Origin: Betaproteobacteria bacterium
Lineage (GTDB): Bacteria > Pseudomonadota > Gammaproteobacteria > Burkholderiales > SG8-39
Reading direction: 5' to 3'
DNA: 64,000 nucleotides
Assembly (NCBI GenBank): GCA_004297625.1
Contig: SCTY01000006.1
Span: forward strand, 1 to 64,000
Under the pieces are notes generated by a model. It was given only the letters and a program-made list of their open reading frames with translations, was not told the DNA's origin and searched no databases. Both the position numbers and the translations under genes were made by a program. This document shows positions 17,221 through 26,559 of the stretch, piece after piece (positions within the stretch are counted from its first letter, which is position 1; each line of letters starts with the position of its first letter).

Positions 17221-17466
17221 GTGAAAAAGTCTGCGAGCGACATACCCGTCCTGGTGCGCATTCAGCGCCTCGTTTCCGAAGAGCACCGGCTGTACGGGCA
17301 CGGATACGTTTCCGCCGCCGAAGCCGACCGGCTGAAAAAGATCGACGTGGAGCTGGACCAGTGCTGGGACCTGCTGCGGCAACGCCGGGCGGCGCGGAAG
17401 ACCGGCGGCAACCCGGCTGCCGCGGAGGTGCGCCCGCCCGAGGTGGTGGAGAAGTACAGCGGCTAG
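17221..17466 (+). CDS. DUF2630 family protein
   Basis: 81 residues, GTG start with AAAGGAG 6 bases upstream. The pattern VRIQRLVSEEHRLYG, then LKKIDVELDQCWDLLRQRRA and the ending VEKYSG is that of DUF2630, a small helical family of unknown function found next to stress genes in actinobacteria and proteobacteria. Likely controlled by the box at 17148-17161. From 17467 to 17585 I see no gene. Confidence 0.82.
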   Translation: MKKSASDIPVLVRIQRLVSEEHRLYGHGYVSAAEADRLKKIDVELDQCWDLLRQRRAARKTGGNPAAAEVRPPEVVEKYSG

Positions 17467-17585
17467 GGCCCCCCTCGGCAAGGCATCGCGATCACCGTCC
17501 AGGCTTAGCGGTACGTGCTCGAGCAGGCGGCGGCTGGGCCGCAAAGCTCGCTCTTGAGGACGCGGGAAGCGTCTCCGGACGTCCC

Positions 17586-17981
17586 TCAATCCTTCCTGCC
17601 AGGGGACAGCCGCGATGCGCGCCACATGTGGAAGCTCACCTGCGGCGAAGCGGCGAGAACCGAGCCGCCGGCCGCGGTGACTTGCGCCTGCAGAACGTGC
17701 GTGCCGCGGTCGACGCCTTTCAGGTCGAAGCGCGCGTCGCGCCCGCTCGCGACGGCGCTGCCGTCCATCAGGAGCACGATCCGGTCGCCCGCCTCGACAT
17801 CGAGCGGCGGCGATACCCTCACAACAACTGCGACGTTCCCGTTGTTGTCGTGCACCGTCTCGTCCTCATTCGGGGCGACGATGCGCACCGCGTCGTAAGC
17901 GCCCGCGTAGGCGACGCCCGCCACCATCACCACGCAAGCGAGCGCGGCGAGCGAAATTGCCCTCACGCGCGCGAGAGTCAC
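17586..17981 (-). CDS. Exported Ig-like small protein in the cydABX operon
   Basis: 131 residues with an N-terminal signal (ISLAALACVVMVAGVAYAG) and a beta-sandwich-like body: IVAPNEDETVHDNNGNVAVV, IVLLMDGSAVASG, FDLKGVDRGTHVLQAQV and the ending VSFHMWRASRL. This body resembles the C-terminal half of betaproteobacterial DUF4124-type exported proteins. GTG start overlaps the cydX stop (GTGA), so it is translated with the oxidase; it may assist the periplasmic face of the complex, an inference from position only. Confidence 0.65.
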   Translation of the reverse strand: MTLARVRAISLAALACVVMVAGVAYAGAYDAVRIVAPNEDETVHDNNGNVAVVVRVSPPLDVEAGDRIVLLMDGSAVASGRDARFDLKGVDRGTHVLQAQVTAAGGSVLAASPQVSFHMWRASRLSPGRKD

Positions 17982-18094
17982 CGCTCGCGCTCGTCTTTGC
18001 CTTCCAGGGCGCCCCTCGACTCGAGCCACATCACGTTGATGATGCCGGCGGCGCAGGCGAGCAGCACGCCGAGGATCCAGGTGAAGTACCACAT
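17978..18094 (-). CDS. cydX: Cytochrome bd oxidase small subunit CydX
   Basis: A 38-residue single-helix protein starting MWYFTWILGVLLACAAG and ending in a charged tail GKDERER. This is the CydX/YbgT pattern: a conserved W-Y-F-x-W-I-L-G start and one transmembrane helix. It stabilises the haem-containing CydA. It lies 9 bases after cydB, the expected place. AGGAGCGCGC precedes the ATG. Confidence 0.92.
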   Translation of the reverse strand: MWYFTWILGVLLACAAGIINVMWLESRGALEGKDERER

Positions 18095-18103
18095 GCGCGC
18101 TCC

Positions 18104-19252
18104 TCAATACGCCGAGTGGGTCTGGCTGCGAATCTGGGCGACGGTGACCTTGCCGCGAAGCTTGCGGTACGCCCAGGCCGTGTAGGCAAGCACGATCGGC
18201 AGGAACACCACCACCGCCCAGAACATGATCTGCAGCGTCCAGTGGCTCGAAGTCGCATCCCAGAGGGTGAGGCTGGAGCGCAGGTCGGTGGACGACGGCA
18301 GCACGAAGGGAAAGAGCGCGAAACCCGCGGTGAGGATCGTGCCGGCAGCCGCGAGGCCGCTCGCGGCGAGGCCGAGGCCCGGACGGCGCGCAACGCCGGC
18401 GAGCATGGCGAGCGCCGCGCCCGCGAAGCCGGCGAGCGGCGCCGCCCACAGCCAGGGATGTGCCGTGTAGTTTGCGAGCCAGGCGCCCGGCGCCTTCTCG
18501 ACACTCTTCATGAGCGGCGTGAGCACGCCGTTCGGATCGGGAAGGCTCGTGAGGCGCAGGCCCGCGATGCCGTAGGCGAGCCATGCGCCCGCCAGGGCGA
18601 ACGCCGCGAGATAGACGGCTCCCGCGATCGCCGCGGCGCGGCGCGCGCGGCCGGCGATCGGCTCGTCGGTGCGCAGCTGCGCGTAGAGCGCGCCGTGCAG
18701 CACGAGCATGGCGAGGCTCACGATGCCGGCGAGCAGCGCGTACGGATTGAGAAGCTGCCAGAAGCTCCCCGTATAAGCGGGGCGCAGCATCTCGTCGTAG
18801 TGAAACGGCACGCCCCGGAAGAGGTTTCCGAAGGCCACCCCGAAGACGAGCGCCGGCACCGCGCCCCCGGCGAAGAGCGCCCAGTCCCAGAACGAGCGCC
18901 AGCGCGGGTCCGCAATCTTGCTGCGGAAGTCGAAGCCTACCGGCCGCAGGATGAGCGCAAGCAGCACAAGCAGCAGCGCGAAGTACAGCCCCGAGAAGGC
19001 CGCGGCGTACACGAGGGGCCAAGCGGCGAACAGCGCCCCGCCCGCGGTGATGAGCCAGACCTGGTTGCCGTCCCACACGGGGCCGATCGAGTTGATGACG
19101 ACGCGCCTCTCCTCGTCGTCGCGCGCGATGAAGGGCAGCAGCGCGGCCACTCCCAGATCGAAGCCGTCGGTAACGGCGAAGCCGATGAGCAGAACGCCCA
19201 CGAACAGCCACCAGATGAGCTTCAGCGTCTCGTAGTCGAAGGTGAAGATCAT
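18104..19252 (-). CDS. cydB: Cytochrome bd quinol oxidase subunit II
   Basis: A 382-residue membrane protein with eight or nine helices, close to the usual 379. The N-terminus [26 protein letters not shown] and [20 protein letters not shown] are CydB hallmarks; the C-terminus ends near [15 protein letters not shown]. It forms the oxidase with CydA and gives respiration at very low oxygen. ATG overlaps the cydA stop by 4 bases. Confidence 0.95.
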   Translation of the reverse strand: MIFTFDYETLKLIWWLFVGVLLIGFAVTDGFDLGVAALLPFIARDDEERRVVINSIGPVWDGNQVWLITAGGALFAAWPLVYAAAFSGLYFALLLVLLALILRPVGFDFRSKIADPRWRSFWDWALFAGGAVPALVFGVAFGNLFRGVPFHYDEMLRPAYTGSFWQLLNPYALLAGIVSLAMLVLHGALYAQLRTDEPIAGRARRAAAIAGAVYLAAFALAGAWLAYGIAGLRLTSLPDPNGVLTPLMKSVEKAPGAWLANYTAHPWLWAAPLAGFAGAALAMLAGVARRPGLGLAASGLAAAGTILTAGFALFPFVLPSSTDLRSSLTLWDATSSHWTLQIMFWAVVVFLPIVLAYTAWAYRKLRGKVTVAQIRSQTHSAY

Positions 19253-20808
19253 GCCGGGGCTCCGCTTTCGAGGTGATAGCGCCCGGTGCCGAGGCTCGCA
19301 GGCCCGAGCCGGGCGTACTTCAGCATGAGGTAAATATCCGCGACGAGCAGCGCCGTGTAGAACGCGACGAAGCCGGCGAGCGAGAGCGCGACGTCCGAGG
19401 TGCCGACGCTGGAGACGCCGAGGAACGTCGGCAGCACCTCGCCGATCGCCCAGGGCTGCCGCCCGTACTCGGCGACGAACCAGCCGGCCTCGGCGGCGAT
19501 CCACGGCAGCGGCAGGCTCCACAGCGCGGCGCGCAGCAGCCAGCGCTTCTCGCCCTCCGCGCCGCGCGCGCCGTAATAGAACGCGGCGGCGAAGACGAAG
19601 AGCATCCAGAACCCGGCCGCGACCATCAGGCGGAACGTCCAGAAAAGCGGCGCCACCCTCGGAATGCTGTCGCGCGCCGCGCGCCTGATCTGGTCTTCAC
19701 TCGCATCGCTGACGTTCGGCGTGTAGCGCTTGAGGAGCAGGCCGTAGCCGAGGTCCGCCTTGTGCGCGTCGAACGCCTTGCGCTGCGCCTCGGACTTGTC
19801 GCCGGCGCGCAGCTTCTGCAGGCTCGCGTAGGCCGTCATGCCCGAGCGGATGCGCTCTTCGGCGCGCGCGATCAGCTCCTTGATGCCGGTGATCTCCTGA
19901 TCCACGGAGCGCGTGGCGATCAGGCCCAGCACCCAGGGCAGCTTCACCGCCGCGTCCGTCTTCATCTCCTCGTCGTCCGGCATGCCGACGAGGGTGAAGC
20001 TCGCCGGTGCCTTCTCCGTCTCCCACGACGCTTCGATCGCCGCGAGCTTCACCTTCTGCACCTCGCCGACCGAGTACCCCGACGCGTCGCCGAGCACGAT
20101 CACCGAGAGCGCCGAGGCGAGGCCGAACCCGGCGGCCACCGCGAAGGAGCGCCGCGCAAACGCAAGGTCGCGTCCGCGCAGCAGGTACCAGGCGCTGATC
20201 GCAAGCACGAACATCGCGCCGGTGACGTAGCCCGCCGCCACGGTATGCACGAACTTCACCTGCGCCACCGGGTTGAAGAAGAGCTCGCCGAAGCTCGCGA
20301 GCTCCATGCGCAGCGTCTCGTAGTTGAACCGGGCGCCGACCGGGTTCTGCATCCAGGCGTTCGCCACCAGGATCCACAGCGCCGAGAGGCTCGAGCCCAG
20401 CGCCACGAGCCAGGTGACCGCGAGGTGCTGGACCTTGGTCAGACGGTCCCAGCCGAAGAAAAAGAGCCCCACGAACGTCGACTCGAGGAAGAATGCCATC
20501 AGGCCCTCGATGGCGAGCGGCGCGCCGAAGATGTCGCCCACGTAATGCGAGTAGTAGGCCCAGTTCGTGCCGAACTGGAACTCCATGGTGATCCCGGTGG
20601 CGACGCCCATGGCGAAGTTGATGCCGAAGAGCTTGCCCCAGAACCGCGTCATGTCCTTGTAGATCTCCCGGCCGGTCATGACGTACACCGACTCCATGAT
20701 GGCGAGGATGAAGGCGAGCCCCAGCGTGAGGGGCACGAAGAGGAAGTGGTACATCGCCGTTGCCGCGAACTGCAGCCGCGACAGGCTGACCATCGTCTCG
20801 TTGATCAT
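19249..20808 (-). CDS. cydA: Cytochrome bd quinol oxidase subunit I
   Basis: A 519-residue subunit that carries all three haems. His21 in [12 protein letters not shown] corresponds to the haem b595 ligand of E. coli, and [14 protein letters not shown] contains the b558 His. The Q-loop (about residues 235-390) is of the long E. coli type. [15 protein letters not shown] is the GRQPW motif. It oxidises quinol and reduces oxygen to water without proton pumping. Start at 20808 follows the conserved [16 protein letters not shown]; its ATG overlaps the cydP stop. Confidence 0.96.
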   Translation of the reverse strand: MINETMVSLSRLQFAATAMYHFLFVPLTLGLAFILAIMESVYVMTGREIYKDMTRFWGKLFGINFAMGVATGITMEFQFGTNWAYYSHYVGDIFGAPLAIEGLMAFFLESTFVGLFFFGWDRLTKVQHLAVTWLVALGSSLSALWILVANAWMQNPVGARFNYETLRMELASFGELFFNPVAQVKFVHTVAAGYVTGAMFVLAISAWYLLRGRDLAFARRSFAVAAGFGLASALSVIVLGDASGYSVGEVQKVKLAAIEASWETEKAPASFTLVGMPDDEEMKTDAAVKLPWVLGLIATRSVDQEITGIKELIARAEERIRSGMTAYASLQKLRAGDKSEAQRKAFDAHKADLGYGLLLKRYTPNVSDASEDQIRRAARDSIPRVAPLFWTFRLMVAAGFWMLFVFAAAFYYGARGAEGEKRWLLRAALWSLPLPWIAAEAGWFVAEYGRQPWAIGEVLPTFLGVSSVGTSDVALSLAGFVAFYTALLVADIYLMLKYARLGPASLGTGRYHLESGAPA

Positions 20809-20972
20809 CGCCGGGCCTGCGGGTGGGGCGCTGCGGGCGCGAGCAGCCGGCCGGGATCGACGACGGGCGCTTCGCGGAAGAACGCGAACCACATGAGAGC
20901 AAGCGCCGCGATCTTCACCACGAGCGCGACCGTCAGCTCGCGCGCGAGAGGCTGTGTGAAGAGCGCTCTCAT
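20805..20972 (-). CDS. cydP: Cytochrome bd oxidase small subunit CydP-like
   Basis: A 55-residue protein with one transmembrane helix ([20 protein letters not shown]) preceded by [10 protein letters not shown], the pattern of the putative small subunit CydP found upstream of cydA in many proteobacteria. First gene of the operon cydP-cydA-cydB-cydX-(Ig-like). The box at 21007-21020 is centred 41.5 nt from its ATG, with TATAGC as a -10, predicting a leader of 0-3 nt. Confidence 0.85.
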   Translation of the reverse strand: MRALFTQPLARELTVALVVKIAALALMWFAFFREAPVVDPGRLLAPAAPHPQARR

Positions 20973-21006
20973 GCGCGCCACGCTATACCATCGCGAGCGC
21001 GGCGAG

Positions 21007-21020
21007 TTGACGAGCGTCAA
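21007..21020. promoter_or_regulatory. FNR/ANR-type box of the cyd operon
   Basis: TTGACGAGCGTCAA, centred 41.5 nt before the cydP ATG, with TATAGC suitably spaced. Oxygen-limited induction of cytochrome bd by an FNR/ANR protein is well known in other proteobacteria, which supports the reading of the whole box family. Confidence 0.88.
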
Positions 21021-21033
21021 TGATGAGACCAGT

Positions 21034-21145
21034 CTAGGTGCCGCCGCCTGGTGCCTTTCGATTCCCGTCAATGAGGTCCATCACCAGGGCGCAGAAGACG
21101 CCGAACGGCAGGGTCGCCGCGCGCGAGCGGCGCGAAATACGAAGA
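21034..21145 (-). pseudogene. Remnant of a second copy of the 26560-27720 membrane protein
   Basis: The last codons, LPFGVFCALVMDLID followed by a stop at 21034-21036, match the C-terminus of the intact gene at 26560 (LPFGVFCALVMNLVL), and the DNA identity continues past the stop (GACCAGTCTAGGTG here, AACCAGTCTAGGTG at 26552). Further upstream CGGCGCGAAATACGA matches a more internal part of the intact gene, so about 100 or more bases were deleted between. The FNR-type box inside the intact gene's 3' end is here decayed to TCGATTCCCGTCAA (21058-21071). Confidence 0.75.
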
Positions 21146-21175
21146 AAGTGCGCAAGCTGGCGTGAATGTACCCGA

Positions 21176-21189
21176 TTGATCTCCGTCAA
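21176..21189. promoter_or_regulatory. FNR/ANR-type box in front of a truncated gene
   Basis: TTGATCTCCGTCAA, with TAGCAT at 21211-21216 as a correctly spaced -10. It precedes the truncated ABC-2 permease and then the alpha-glucan phosphorylase gene, and probably now serves the latter. Confidence 0.75.
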
Positions 21190-21218
21190 CTGTGCGGCAA
21201 GGCGCCGCACTAGCATGG

Positions 21219-21677
21219 GTGAGTGATTTCGATGAACCGCCTGACGCGCCGTTTCGGCGCCTTATGCGCGTATTGCTCGCGCTGCTGCTTGATGTCCGGG
21301 TCCGCTTCGATCCGCTCGCCATCGGCGGCGCGGTGCTGCTCATCTTGCTCGGCGCGGCGGTGTTCTCGACCTTCTCGCTGATCATCGCCTGCCTGGTCAA
21401 GACGCGTGAGCGTTTCATGGGAATAGGCCAGGTGCTCACGATGCCGCTGTTCTTCGCGAGCAACGCGATTTATCCCACTTCGATGATGCCGCGGTGGCTG
21501 CAGGTGATCTCGCACATGAATCCGCTCACTTACCAGGTGGACGGCCTGCGCGAGCTGCTGCTCGTAGGCGCGCCTGCCGCTCCTGTCGGGCTCGCCACGG
21601 ACTTCCTGGTGCTGACAGGCGCGCTTGTCGTCCTCGTGATTGCGAGCGCGCGGATTTACCCCAATATCGCTCGTTGA
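21219..21677 (+). pseudogene. C-terminal fragment of an ABC-2 type exporter permease
   Basis: About 152 codons. From residue 25 onward it matches the C-terminal half of NodJ/DrrB-type permeases: LLILLGAAVFSTFSLIIACL, FMGIGQVLTMPLFFASNAIYP and ISHMNPLTYQVDGLR. Full members have about 250-280 residues, so the N-terminal half is gone. The first 20 residues (SDFDEPPDAPFRRL) do not look like the family and may be the start of another gene fused by deletion. No cognate ATPase is next to it. It ends 6 bases before the phosphorylase gene. Confidence 0.75.
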
Positions 21678-21683
21678 GCCTGC

Positions 21684-23378
21684 ATGCTCGAAGACTTTCT
21701 GCCGCAGCCGCGGATCGCCTACTTCTCGATGGAGATCGGCCTGCAGGCCGAGATTCCCACGTACAGCGGCGGGCTGGGCGTGCTCGCCGGCGATACCCTG
21801 CGCACCGCCGCCGACCTCGAGCTGCCCATGGTCGCGGTCAGCCTGGTGAGCCGCCGCGGCTATTTCCGGCAGACGATCGATGCGCAGGGGCGGCAGGTGG
21901 AGCAGCCCGATCCCTGGGAGCCGGCGCGCTTCGCGACGCCGCTCGAGGCGAAGATCACCGTGCCGTGCGAGGGGCGGCGCATCTGGGTCGGCGGCTGGCT
22001 GTACGAGCTGCAGGCGCACCCCGGCGGCCGCCAGCCGGTCGTCCTGCTCGACACGGATCTCGACGAGAACGGCGCCGCCGACCGCGAGATCACGCATCAT
22101 CTCTACGGCGGCGACGACGCATACCGCCTGAAGCAGGAAATCGTGCTCGGTATCGGCGGCGTGCGCATGCTGCAAGCCCTCGGCTTCGAGGTGAGCCACT
22201 ATCACATGAACGAAGGCCATTCGGCGCTGCTCACGCTCGAGCTGTTGCGGCGCAATGCGTACGCGCCGGAGGATGTGCGCCCCGGCGAGCAGCCGTACGA
22301 CGTCCCGCGGGTGCGCGAGGTGTGCAACTTCACGACCCACACGCCGGTCGAGGCCGGGCACGACAAGTTCTCCTACGATCTCGTCGCGCGCGTGCTCGGC
22401 GGCTACTTCGACGTGGCCGCGCTGAAGACTTTCGCGGGGGAGGACCAGCTGAACATGACGCGCCTCGCGCTCAACCTGAGCGATTACGTCAACGGCGTGG
22501 CACGACGCCACGCGGAGACCTCGCGGCGCCTCTTTCCCGGCTATCGCGTGCGCGCCATCACCAACGGCGTGCATCCCATGGCCTGGACCAGCCCGGGCTT
22601 CGTCAGGCTCTACGACCAGCACCTCGCGGGGTGGTGCCACGAGCCCGAGTTGCTGGCGCGGGCCGATCGCGTGCCGGACGACGCCCTCTGGGCGGCGCAT
22701 GCCGAGGCGAAGGGCGAGCTGATCGCGTCGGTGAAGGAAAGGGCGGGCGTGGCGCTTCGTCCCGACGTGCCGATTCTCGGCTTCGCCCGGCGCATGACCG
22801 GCTACAAGCGCCCGGACCTGCTGTTCTCGGACCTGCAGCGGCTCAAGGCGATCGCGGCGCGGCTGCCGTTCCAGGTGGTGCTCGCCGGCAAGGCGCATCC
22901 CAGGGACGAGGGCGGCAAGCGGCTGATCGAGGCGCTGCACGCGCACGTGCGCGAGCTGCACGGCAGCATCGCGGTCGCCTACCTGCAGAACTACGACATG
23001 GCGCTCGCCCGCACGCTCGTCGCCGGCGTCGACGTGTGGCTGAACACGCCGCTGCGGCCGCTCGAAGCGAGCGGCACGAGCGGCATGAAAGCCGCGTTCA
23101 ACGGCGTGCCGTCGTTGAGCGTGCTCGACGGATGGTGGATCGAGGGCTGCATCGAGGGCGTCACGGGATGGGCGGTCGGCGAGGCGGAGGTGTCCGGCAA
23201 CGGCGACGACGCGGCGGCGCTTTATCGGAAGCTCGAAGACGTGGTGCTGCCGCTCTACTGCCGGGCGCCGCGGCGGGAATGGATCGCGGTGATGAAGGGG
23301 GCGATCTGCAAGAACGCCTCGTTCTTCAACAGCCACCGCATGATGCGGCGCTACGTCACCGAAGCCTACATTCGCTGA
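21684..23378 (+). CDS. glgP: Alpha-glucan (glycogen) phosphorylase, short form
   Basis: A 564-residue GT35 enzyme of the short alpha-glucan phosphorylase group (TIGR02094 type). It starts IAYFSMEIGLQAEIPTYSGG, which is the donor-site loop, and carries HMNEGHSALLTLEL, TNGVHPMAWTSP and the pyridoxal-phosphate lysine in EASGTSGMKAAFNG. It releases glucose-1-phosphate from glycogen. Together with the glycogen synthase at 62973-64000 it suggests a stored-glucan cycle used under oxygen limitation. Likely read from the box at 21176 through the truncated permease. Confidence 0.93.
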   Translation: MLEDFLPQPRIAYFSMEIGLQAEIPTYSGGLGVLAGDTLRTAADLELPMVAVSLVSRRGYFRQTIDAQGRQVEQPDPWEPARFATPLEAKITVPCEGRRIWVGGWLYELQAHPGGRQPVVLLDTDLDENGAADREITHHLYGGDDAYRLKQEIVLGIGGVRMLQALGFEVSHYHMNEGHSALLTLELLRRNAYAPEDVRPGEQPYDVPRVREVCNFTTHTPVEAGHDKFSYDLVARVLGGYFDVAALKTFAGEDQLNMTRLALNLSDYVNGVARRHAETSRRLFPGYRVRAITNGVHPMAWTSPGFVRLYDQHLAGWCHEPELLARADRVPDDALWAAHAEAKGELIASVKERAGVALRPDVPILGFARRMTGYKRPDLLFSDLQRLKAIAARLPFQVVLAGKAHPRDEGGKRLIEALHAHVRELHGSIAVAYLQNYDMALARTLVAGVDVWLNTPLRPLEASGTSGMKAAFNGVPSLSVLDGWWIEGCIEGVTGWAVGEAEVSGNGDDAAALYRKLEDVVLPLYCRAPRREWIAVMKGAICKNASFFNSHRMMRRYVTEAYIR

Positions 23379-23410
23379 CCGCGGCGCCGCAGGTGCTGCA
23401 GGGCGTCTTG

Positions 23411-24118
23411 TTATCCATGGGCCGCGGTGCCCTCATCGGGGGTGATGCGGCCGTCGACGATCTGGACGATGCGGTCGCATTGGTCGGCGAGGCTGCGGTT
23501 GTGCGTCACGACGAGGATCGTGGTGCCGTGATCCCGATTGACGGCGCGCATGACGTCGAACACGCCCTGCGCCGACTTGGTGTCCAGGTTCCCGGTCGGC
23601 TCGTCGGCGAGCAGAAGCGCGGGGTTCATCGCGAGCGCGCGCGCCACCGCGACGCGCTGCTGCTGCCCGCCCGACATGTTGGTCGCCAGGTTGTTGCGCC
23701 AGGGCACGAGCCCGACGCTGTCGAGCAGCGCCTCGGCACGCGCGCGCATTTCGGGATCGGGCCGGCCGCGGTCGACGAGCATCGGCATGATCACGTTCTC
23801 CAGCGCCGTGAACGCCGGGATGAGATAGTGGTACTGGAACACGAAACCGATGGTGTGGCCGCGCAGCCGGGTGAGCGCCTTGTCGCCGAGCCCGCTCGTT
23901 TCGTGCCCGTCGATGGTGAGCCGCCCGCCGCTCGGCCGGTCGAGCAGCCCGATGAGGTTGAGCAGGGTGCTCTTGCCCGATCCCGACGGGCCCATGAGGG
24001 CACAGAGCTCGCCTTTCTCCAGGGCAAGGTCGATGCCGTGCAGCACCTCGGTCTCTACCGGCGTGCCGACGTTATAGGACTTGCGCACCGCTTCGAGCAG
24101 GACGACCGCGTCAGCCAC
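23411..24118 (-). CDS. ABC exporter ATPase, MacB/LolD type
   Basis: A 235-residue ATPase. Walker [10 protein letters not shown] near residue 43, signature [15 protein letters not shown], Walker [13 protein letters not shown] and the switch region VVTHN are intact. This type pairs with FtsX-like permeases that work as mechanotransmitters. Its GTG start overlaps the 3' end of the permease gene by 8 bases, and the adaptor protein lies upstream, giving a complete tripartite inner-membrane set without an outer-membrane channel nearby. Confidence 0.9.
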   Translation of the reverse strand: MADAVVLLEAVRKSYNVGTPVETEVLHGIDLALEKGELCALMGPSGSGKSTLLNLIGLLDRPSGGRLTIDGHETSGLGDKALTRLRGHTIGFVFQYHYLIPAFTALENVIMPMLVDRGRPDPEMRARAEALLDSVGLVPWRNNLATNMSGGQQQRVAVARALAMNPALLLADEPTGNLDTKSAQGVFDVMRAVNRDHGTTILVVTHNRSLADQCDRIVQIVDGRITPDEGTAAHG

Positions 24119-25334
24119 GGATCGCCGCCGCCGGATCGAGGCGCGCGCCGCGCAGCGCGGGCACGTACGCGGCGATGAGGCCGCTCAGCGTCGCGAGGAT
24201 CGCCGCCGCGAGAAAAAGCTCCGGATCGAGCTCGAGCGGGAAAAGCGGCGTGCCGTCGGGGTTCCTGACCAGCGCGCCCCACAGGATGATGGCGAGGGCG
24301 CCGAGCGCCGAGCCGATGACCGAGCCGAGCAGGCCGAGCACTGCACCCTGCAGCAGGAACACGCGCAGGATCTGGCCGCGCGATGCGCCCATCGCCCGCA
24401 GGATGCCGATCTCCTTGGATTTCTGCACCACGGAGACGATCAGCACCGCCGCGATGCCGAACGCGATCGCGAGGCCGACGAAAAAGCGGATCGTCGTATT
24501 GGCGATCGCCTGTGCGCTGATCGCGAGGTAGAGCTGCGTATTGGTCTTGATCCAGCTGTCGGCTTCGACGCCGGTGAGAGCGCTGATTCTCTGCGCCACG
24601 TCCTCGGCGGCGTAGATGTCGCGCACGGTCACGTCGATGCTCGACACGCCGCCGATCAGCCCGAGCAGCGCCTGCGCGGTGTGCAGGGCGACGTAGGTGG
24701 TGCGCATGTTCGCGCCCTTGCTGCCGAGATCGACGATGCCCGAGACGGTGAGCGTGGCGCGCTGTCCCGAAGCCACTGCGATGTTCAGCTTGTCGCCCAC
24801 GCGCACCCCGAGATCCGTCGCGAGGTCCGCGCCGATGACGATGTCGTCGGCGCCGAGCCGGGCCGCGCCGGCGACGATCTTGTCCGGCAGCGGCACGATC
24901 CTGAAGTAACGATCGGGCTCGACGCCCTGAACGCTGACCGAGCGCGTCGCTTCCCCGCGCACCGCGAGTACCGAGCCCGAGGCCATCGGCGAGACCGCGG
25001 TGACGGCCGGCATGGCGGCGACTTCGTCGATGATCCGCTGCCACTGGTCAATCGAGCGTACGCGCTGCAACGGCCTTTGCACGATCGCCGCTTCCGCGAC
25101 CTCGGGCCCGCGCAGCGGCCGCGCCACTTCCTGCGGCGGTACCAGCACGATGTGCGCCTGGGCGCTCAGCACGCGGCGCACGACGTTCGCGAGCTGTCCG
25201 GCGAGCGCGGCCGACATGAAGATGATCACGCCGACGCCGATGCCGATGCCGGCGAGGATCGAGAGGGTCTGCATGCGGCCCTCCTTGAGGAAGCGGCTCG
25301 CCGCGATCCACTCGAAGGGCACCCAGTCATTCAT
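24111..25334 (-). CDS. FtsX/MacB-like ABC permease
   Basis: A 407-residue protein with one N-terminal helix ([20 protein letters not shown]), a large extracytoplasmic domain of about 220 residues (MacB_PCD-like) and three C-terminal helices, ending with [13 protein letters not shown], a family ending. The conserved [20 protein letters not shown] follows the second helix. ATG 25334 is preferred; GTG 25346 is in frame. It overlaps the adaptor gene by 8 bases. Confidence 0.88.
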   Translation of the reverse strand: MNDWVPFEWIAASRFLKEGRMQTLSILAGIGIGVGVIIFMSAALAGQLANVVRRVLSAQAHIVLVPPQEVARPLRGPEVAEAAIVQRPLQRVRSIDQWQRIIDEVAAMPAVTAVSPMASGSVLAVRGEATRSVSVQGVEPDRYFRIVPLPDKIVAGAARLGADDIVIGADLATDLGVRVGDKLNIAVASGQRATLTVSGIVDLGSKGANMRTTYVALHTAQALLGLIGGVSSIDVTVRDIYAAEDVAQRISALTGVEADSWIKTNTQLYLAISAQAIANTTIRFFVGLAIAFGIAAVLIVSVVQKSKEIGILRAMGASRGQILRVFLLQGAVLGLLGSVIGSALGALAIILWGALVRNPDGTPLFPLELDPELFLAAAILATLSGLIAAYVPALRGARLDPAAAIRG

Positions 25335-26550
25335 GGCGGATCGCACGCACCGGGCGCCCCGGCTTGACGGCCGCGTTGGAAGCGGGCACGACGCCGTCGC
25401 CGGCAGCGAGGCCGCCGCGCACTTCGACCCAGCTTTCGCCGCGCAGCCCGAGCTCGACCGGCTGGCGCAGCGCGCGTCCGCGGCTCACTTTGAGCACCCA
25501 GGGCGCAGGCCCTGCCGGGTCGTGCACCGCATCGGTTCGCAGCGCAAGCACGCCCGGGCGCCGGTCGACCTCGATGTCCGCGGACACCGTCATGTCCTGG
25601 CGCAGATAGGCCGGCGGATCGGGCACGCGCAGCTTCACTTCCACGGTGCCGCGCTGCGCGTCGACGCCGGGATTGATGTACGCGAGCTCGGCGGGGAACC
25701 GCTGCGCCGGATAGGCGTCGGCGGAGGCAAGCGCCTTCTGGCCGAGCTTCAGGCGCGCGAGGTTGCGCTCGTCGATCTGCAGCACGATCTGCGTCTCGCC
25801 GGCGGGCGCGAGCACCATCAGCACCTTTCCGGGCTGCACGACGTCGCCGCGCTCGACGTCGCGCGCGATCAGCGTGCCGTCGGACGGCGCCCGAATGGTC
25901 GTGTAGGCGAGCTTCGCGCGCGCCGCCTCGAGGCTTGCGCGCGCCTGCTCGAGCGCCGTGACGGCGACCGCGTAATCGCTGCCTGCGGGCCGCGCGGTCT
26001 CCACCTGCTTGCGCGCGGCTTCGACCTGGGTCTGGCTCACGTCGAGGTTGCGCTGCGAATCGTCGAGCGCCGCCTTGCCGATATAGCCGCTCTCGTAAAG
26101 CTGCTTGTTGCGCTCGTACTGCACGCGCGCATTGGCGAAATTGGCTTCGGCCTGGCGCAGCGCCTGGTCGGCAACCGGAAGCTGCAGCTCGCGCAACTGC
26201 CGCAGGCGCGCCTCGGCCTGCGCCACGGCGACCTCCGCCTGCTTCACGCCGGCCTGCGCCTCGGCCGCCTCGAGGACGATGAGCGTCTGCCCGGCCTTGA
26301 CAGTTTGCCCTTCCTCGACCGGCACCTGCGCGACCGTGCCGACGATCTGCGCGCCGACGTCGACGCGATACGGCGTCGCCACGCGGCCGCTCGCCACGAC
26401 CGACTGCACGATGTCGCGGCGCTCGACTCGGTCGACCTCGATCTTCGGCCCGAACACCACGCGCACCGATCCATAGCCGAGGACCGCGGCGATTACCGCT
26501 GCGGCGGCGATGCGCCAGCGCGATTCCCAAAGCGTGCTGAACTTGACGAT
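25327..26550 (-). CDS. HlyD/MacA-type periplasmic adaptor, unusual start
   Basis: A membrane-fusion protein: VDVGAQIVGTVAQVPVEEG is the biotinyl-lipoyl half, a coiled-coil hairpin covers about residues 110-210, and RAPSDGTLIARDVERGD is the second half. The frame is open to a stop at 26562 and encodes a good membrane anchor (RIAAAAVIAAVLGYG) with no ATG, GTG or TTG in front. An ATC at 26550 lies exactly 40.5 nt from the box at 26584, where start codons sit in this genome, so I suggest ATC as a mutated or rare start. The conservative start is GTG 26466, which would drop the anchor. Confidence 0.75.
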   Translation of the reverse strand: MVKFSTLWESRWRIAAAAVIAAVLGYGSVRVVFGPKIEVDRVERRDIVQSVVASGRVATPYRVDVGAQIVGTVAQVPVEEGQTVKAGQTLIVLEAAEAQAGVKQAEVAVAQAEARLRQLRELQLPVADQALRQAEANFANARVQYERNKQLYESGYIGKAALDDSQRNLDVSQTQVEAARKQVETARPAGSDYAVAVTALEQARASLEAARAKLAYTTIRAPSDGTLIARDVERGDVVQPGKVLMVLAPAGETQIVLQIDERNLARLKLGQKALASADAYPAQRFPAELAYINPGVDAQRGTVEVKLRVPDPPAYLRQDMTVSADIEVDRRPGVLALRTDAVHDPAGPAPWVLKVSRGRALRQPVELGLRGESWVEVRGGLAAGDGVVPASNAAVKPGRPVRAIRHE

Positions 26551-26559
26551 GAAACCAGT

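Noticed and set aside
21058..21071. TCGATTCCCGTCAA as an active box
   Set aside because: It aligns with the box at 26584 but has lost a key T of the left half-site, so I treat it as a decayed copy.
21494..24178. An 894-codon open frame on the plus strand
   Set aside because: It is out of frame with glgP, which has clear phosphorylase motifs, and antisense to the ABC ATPase.
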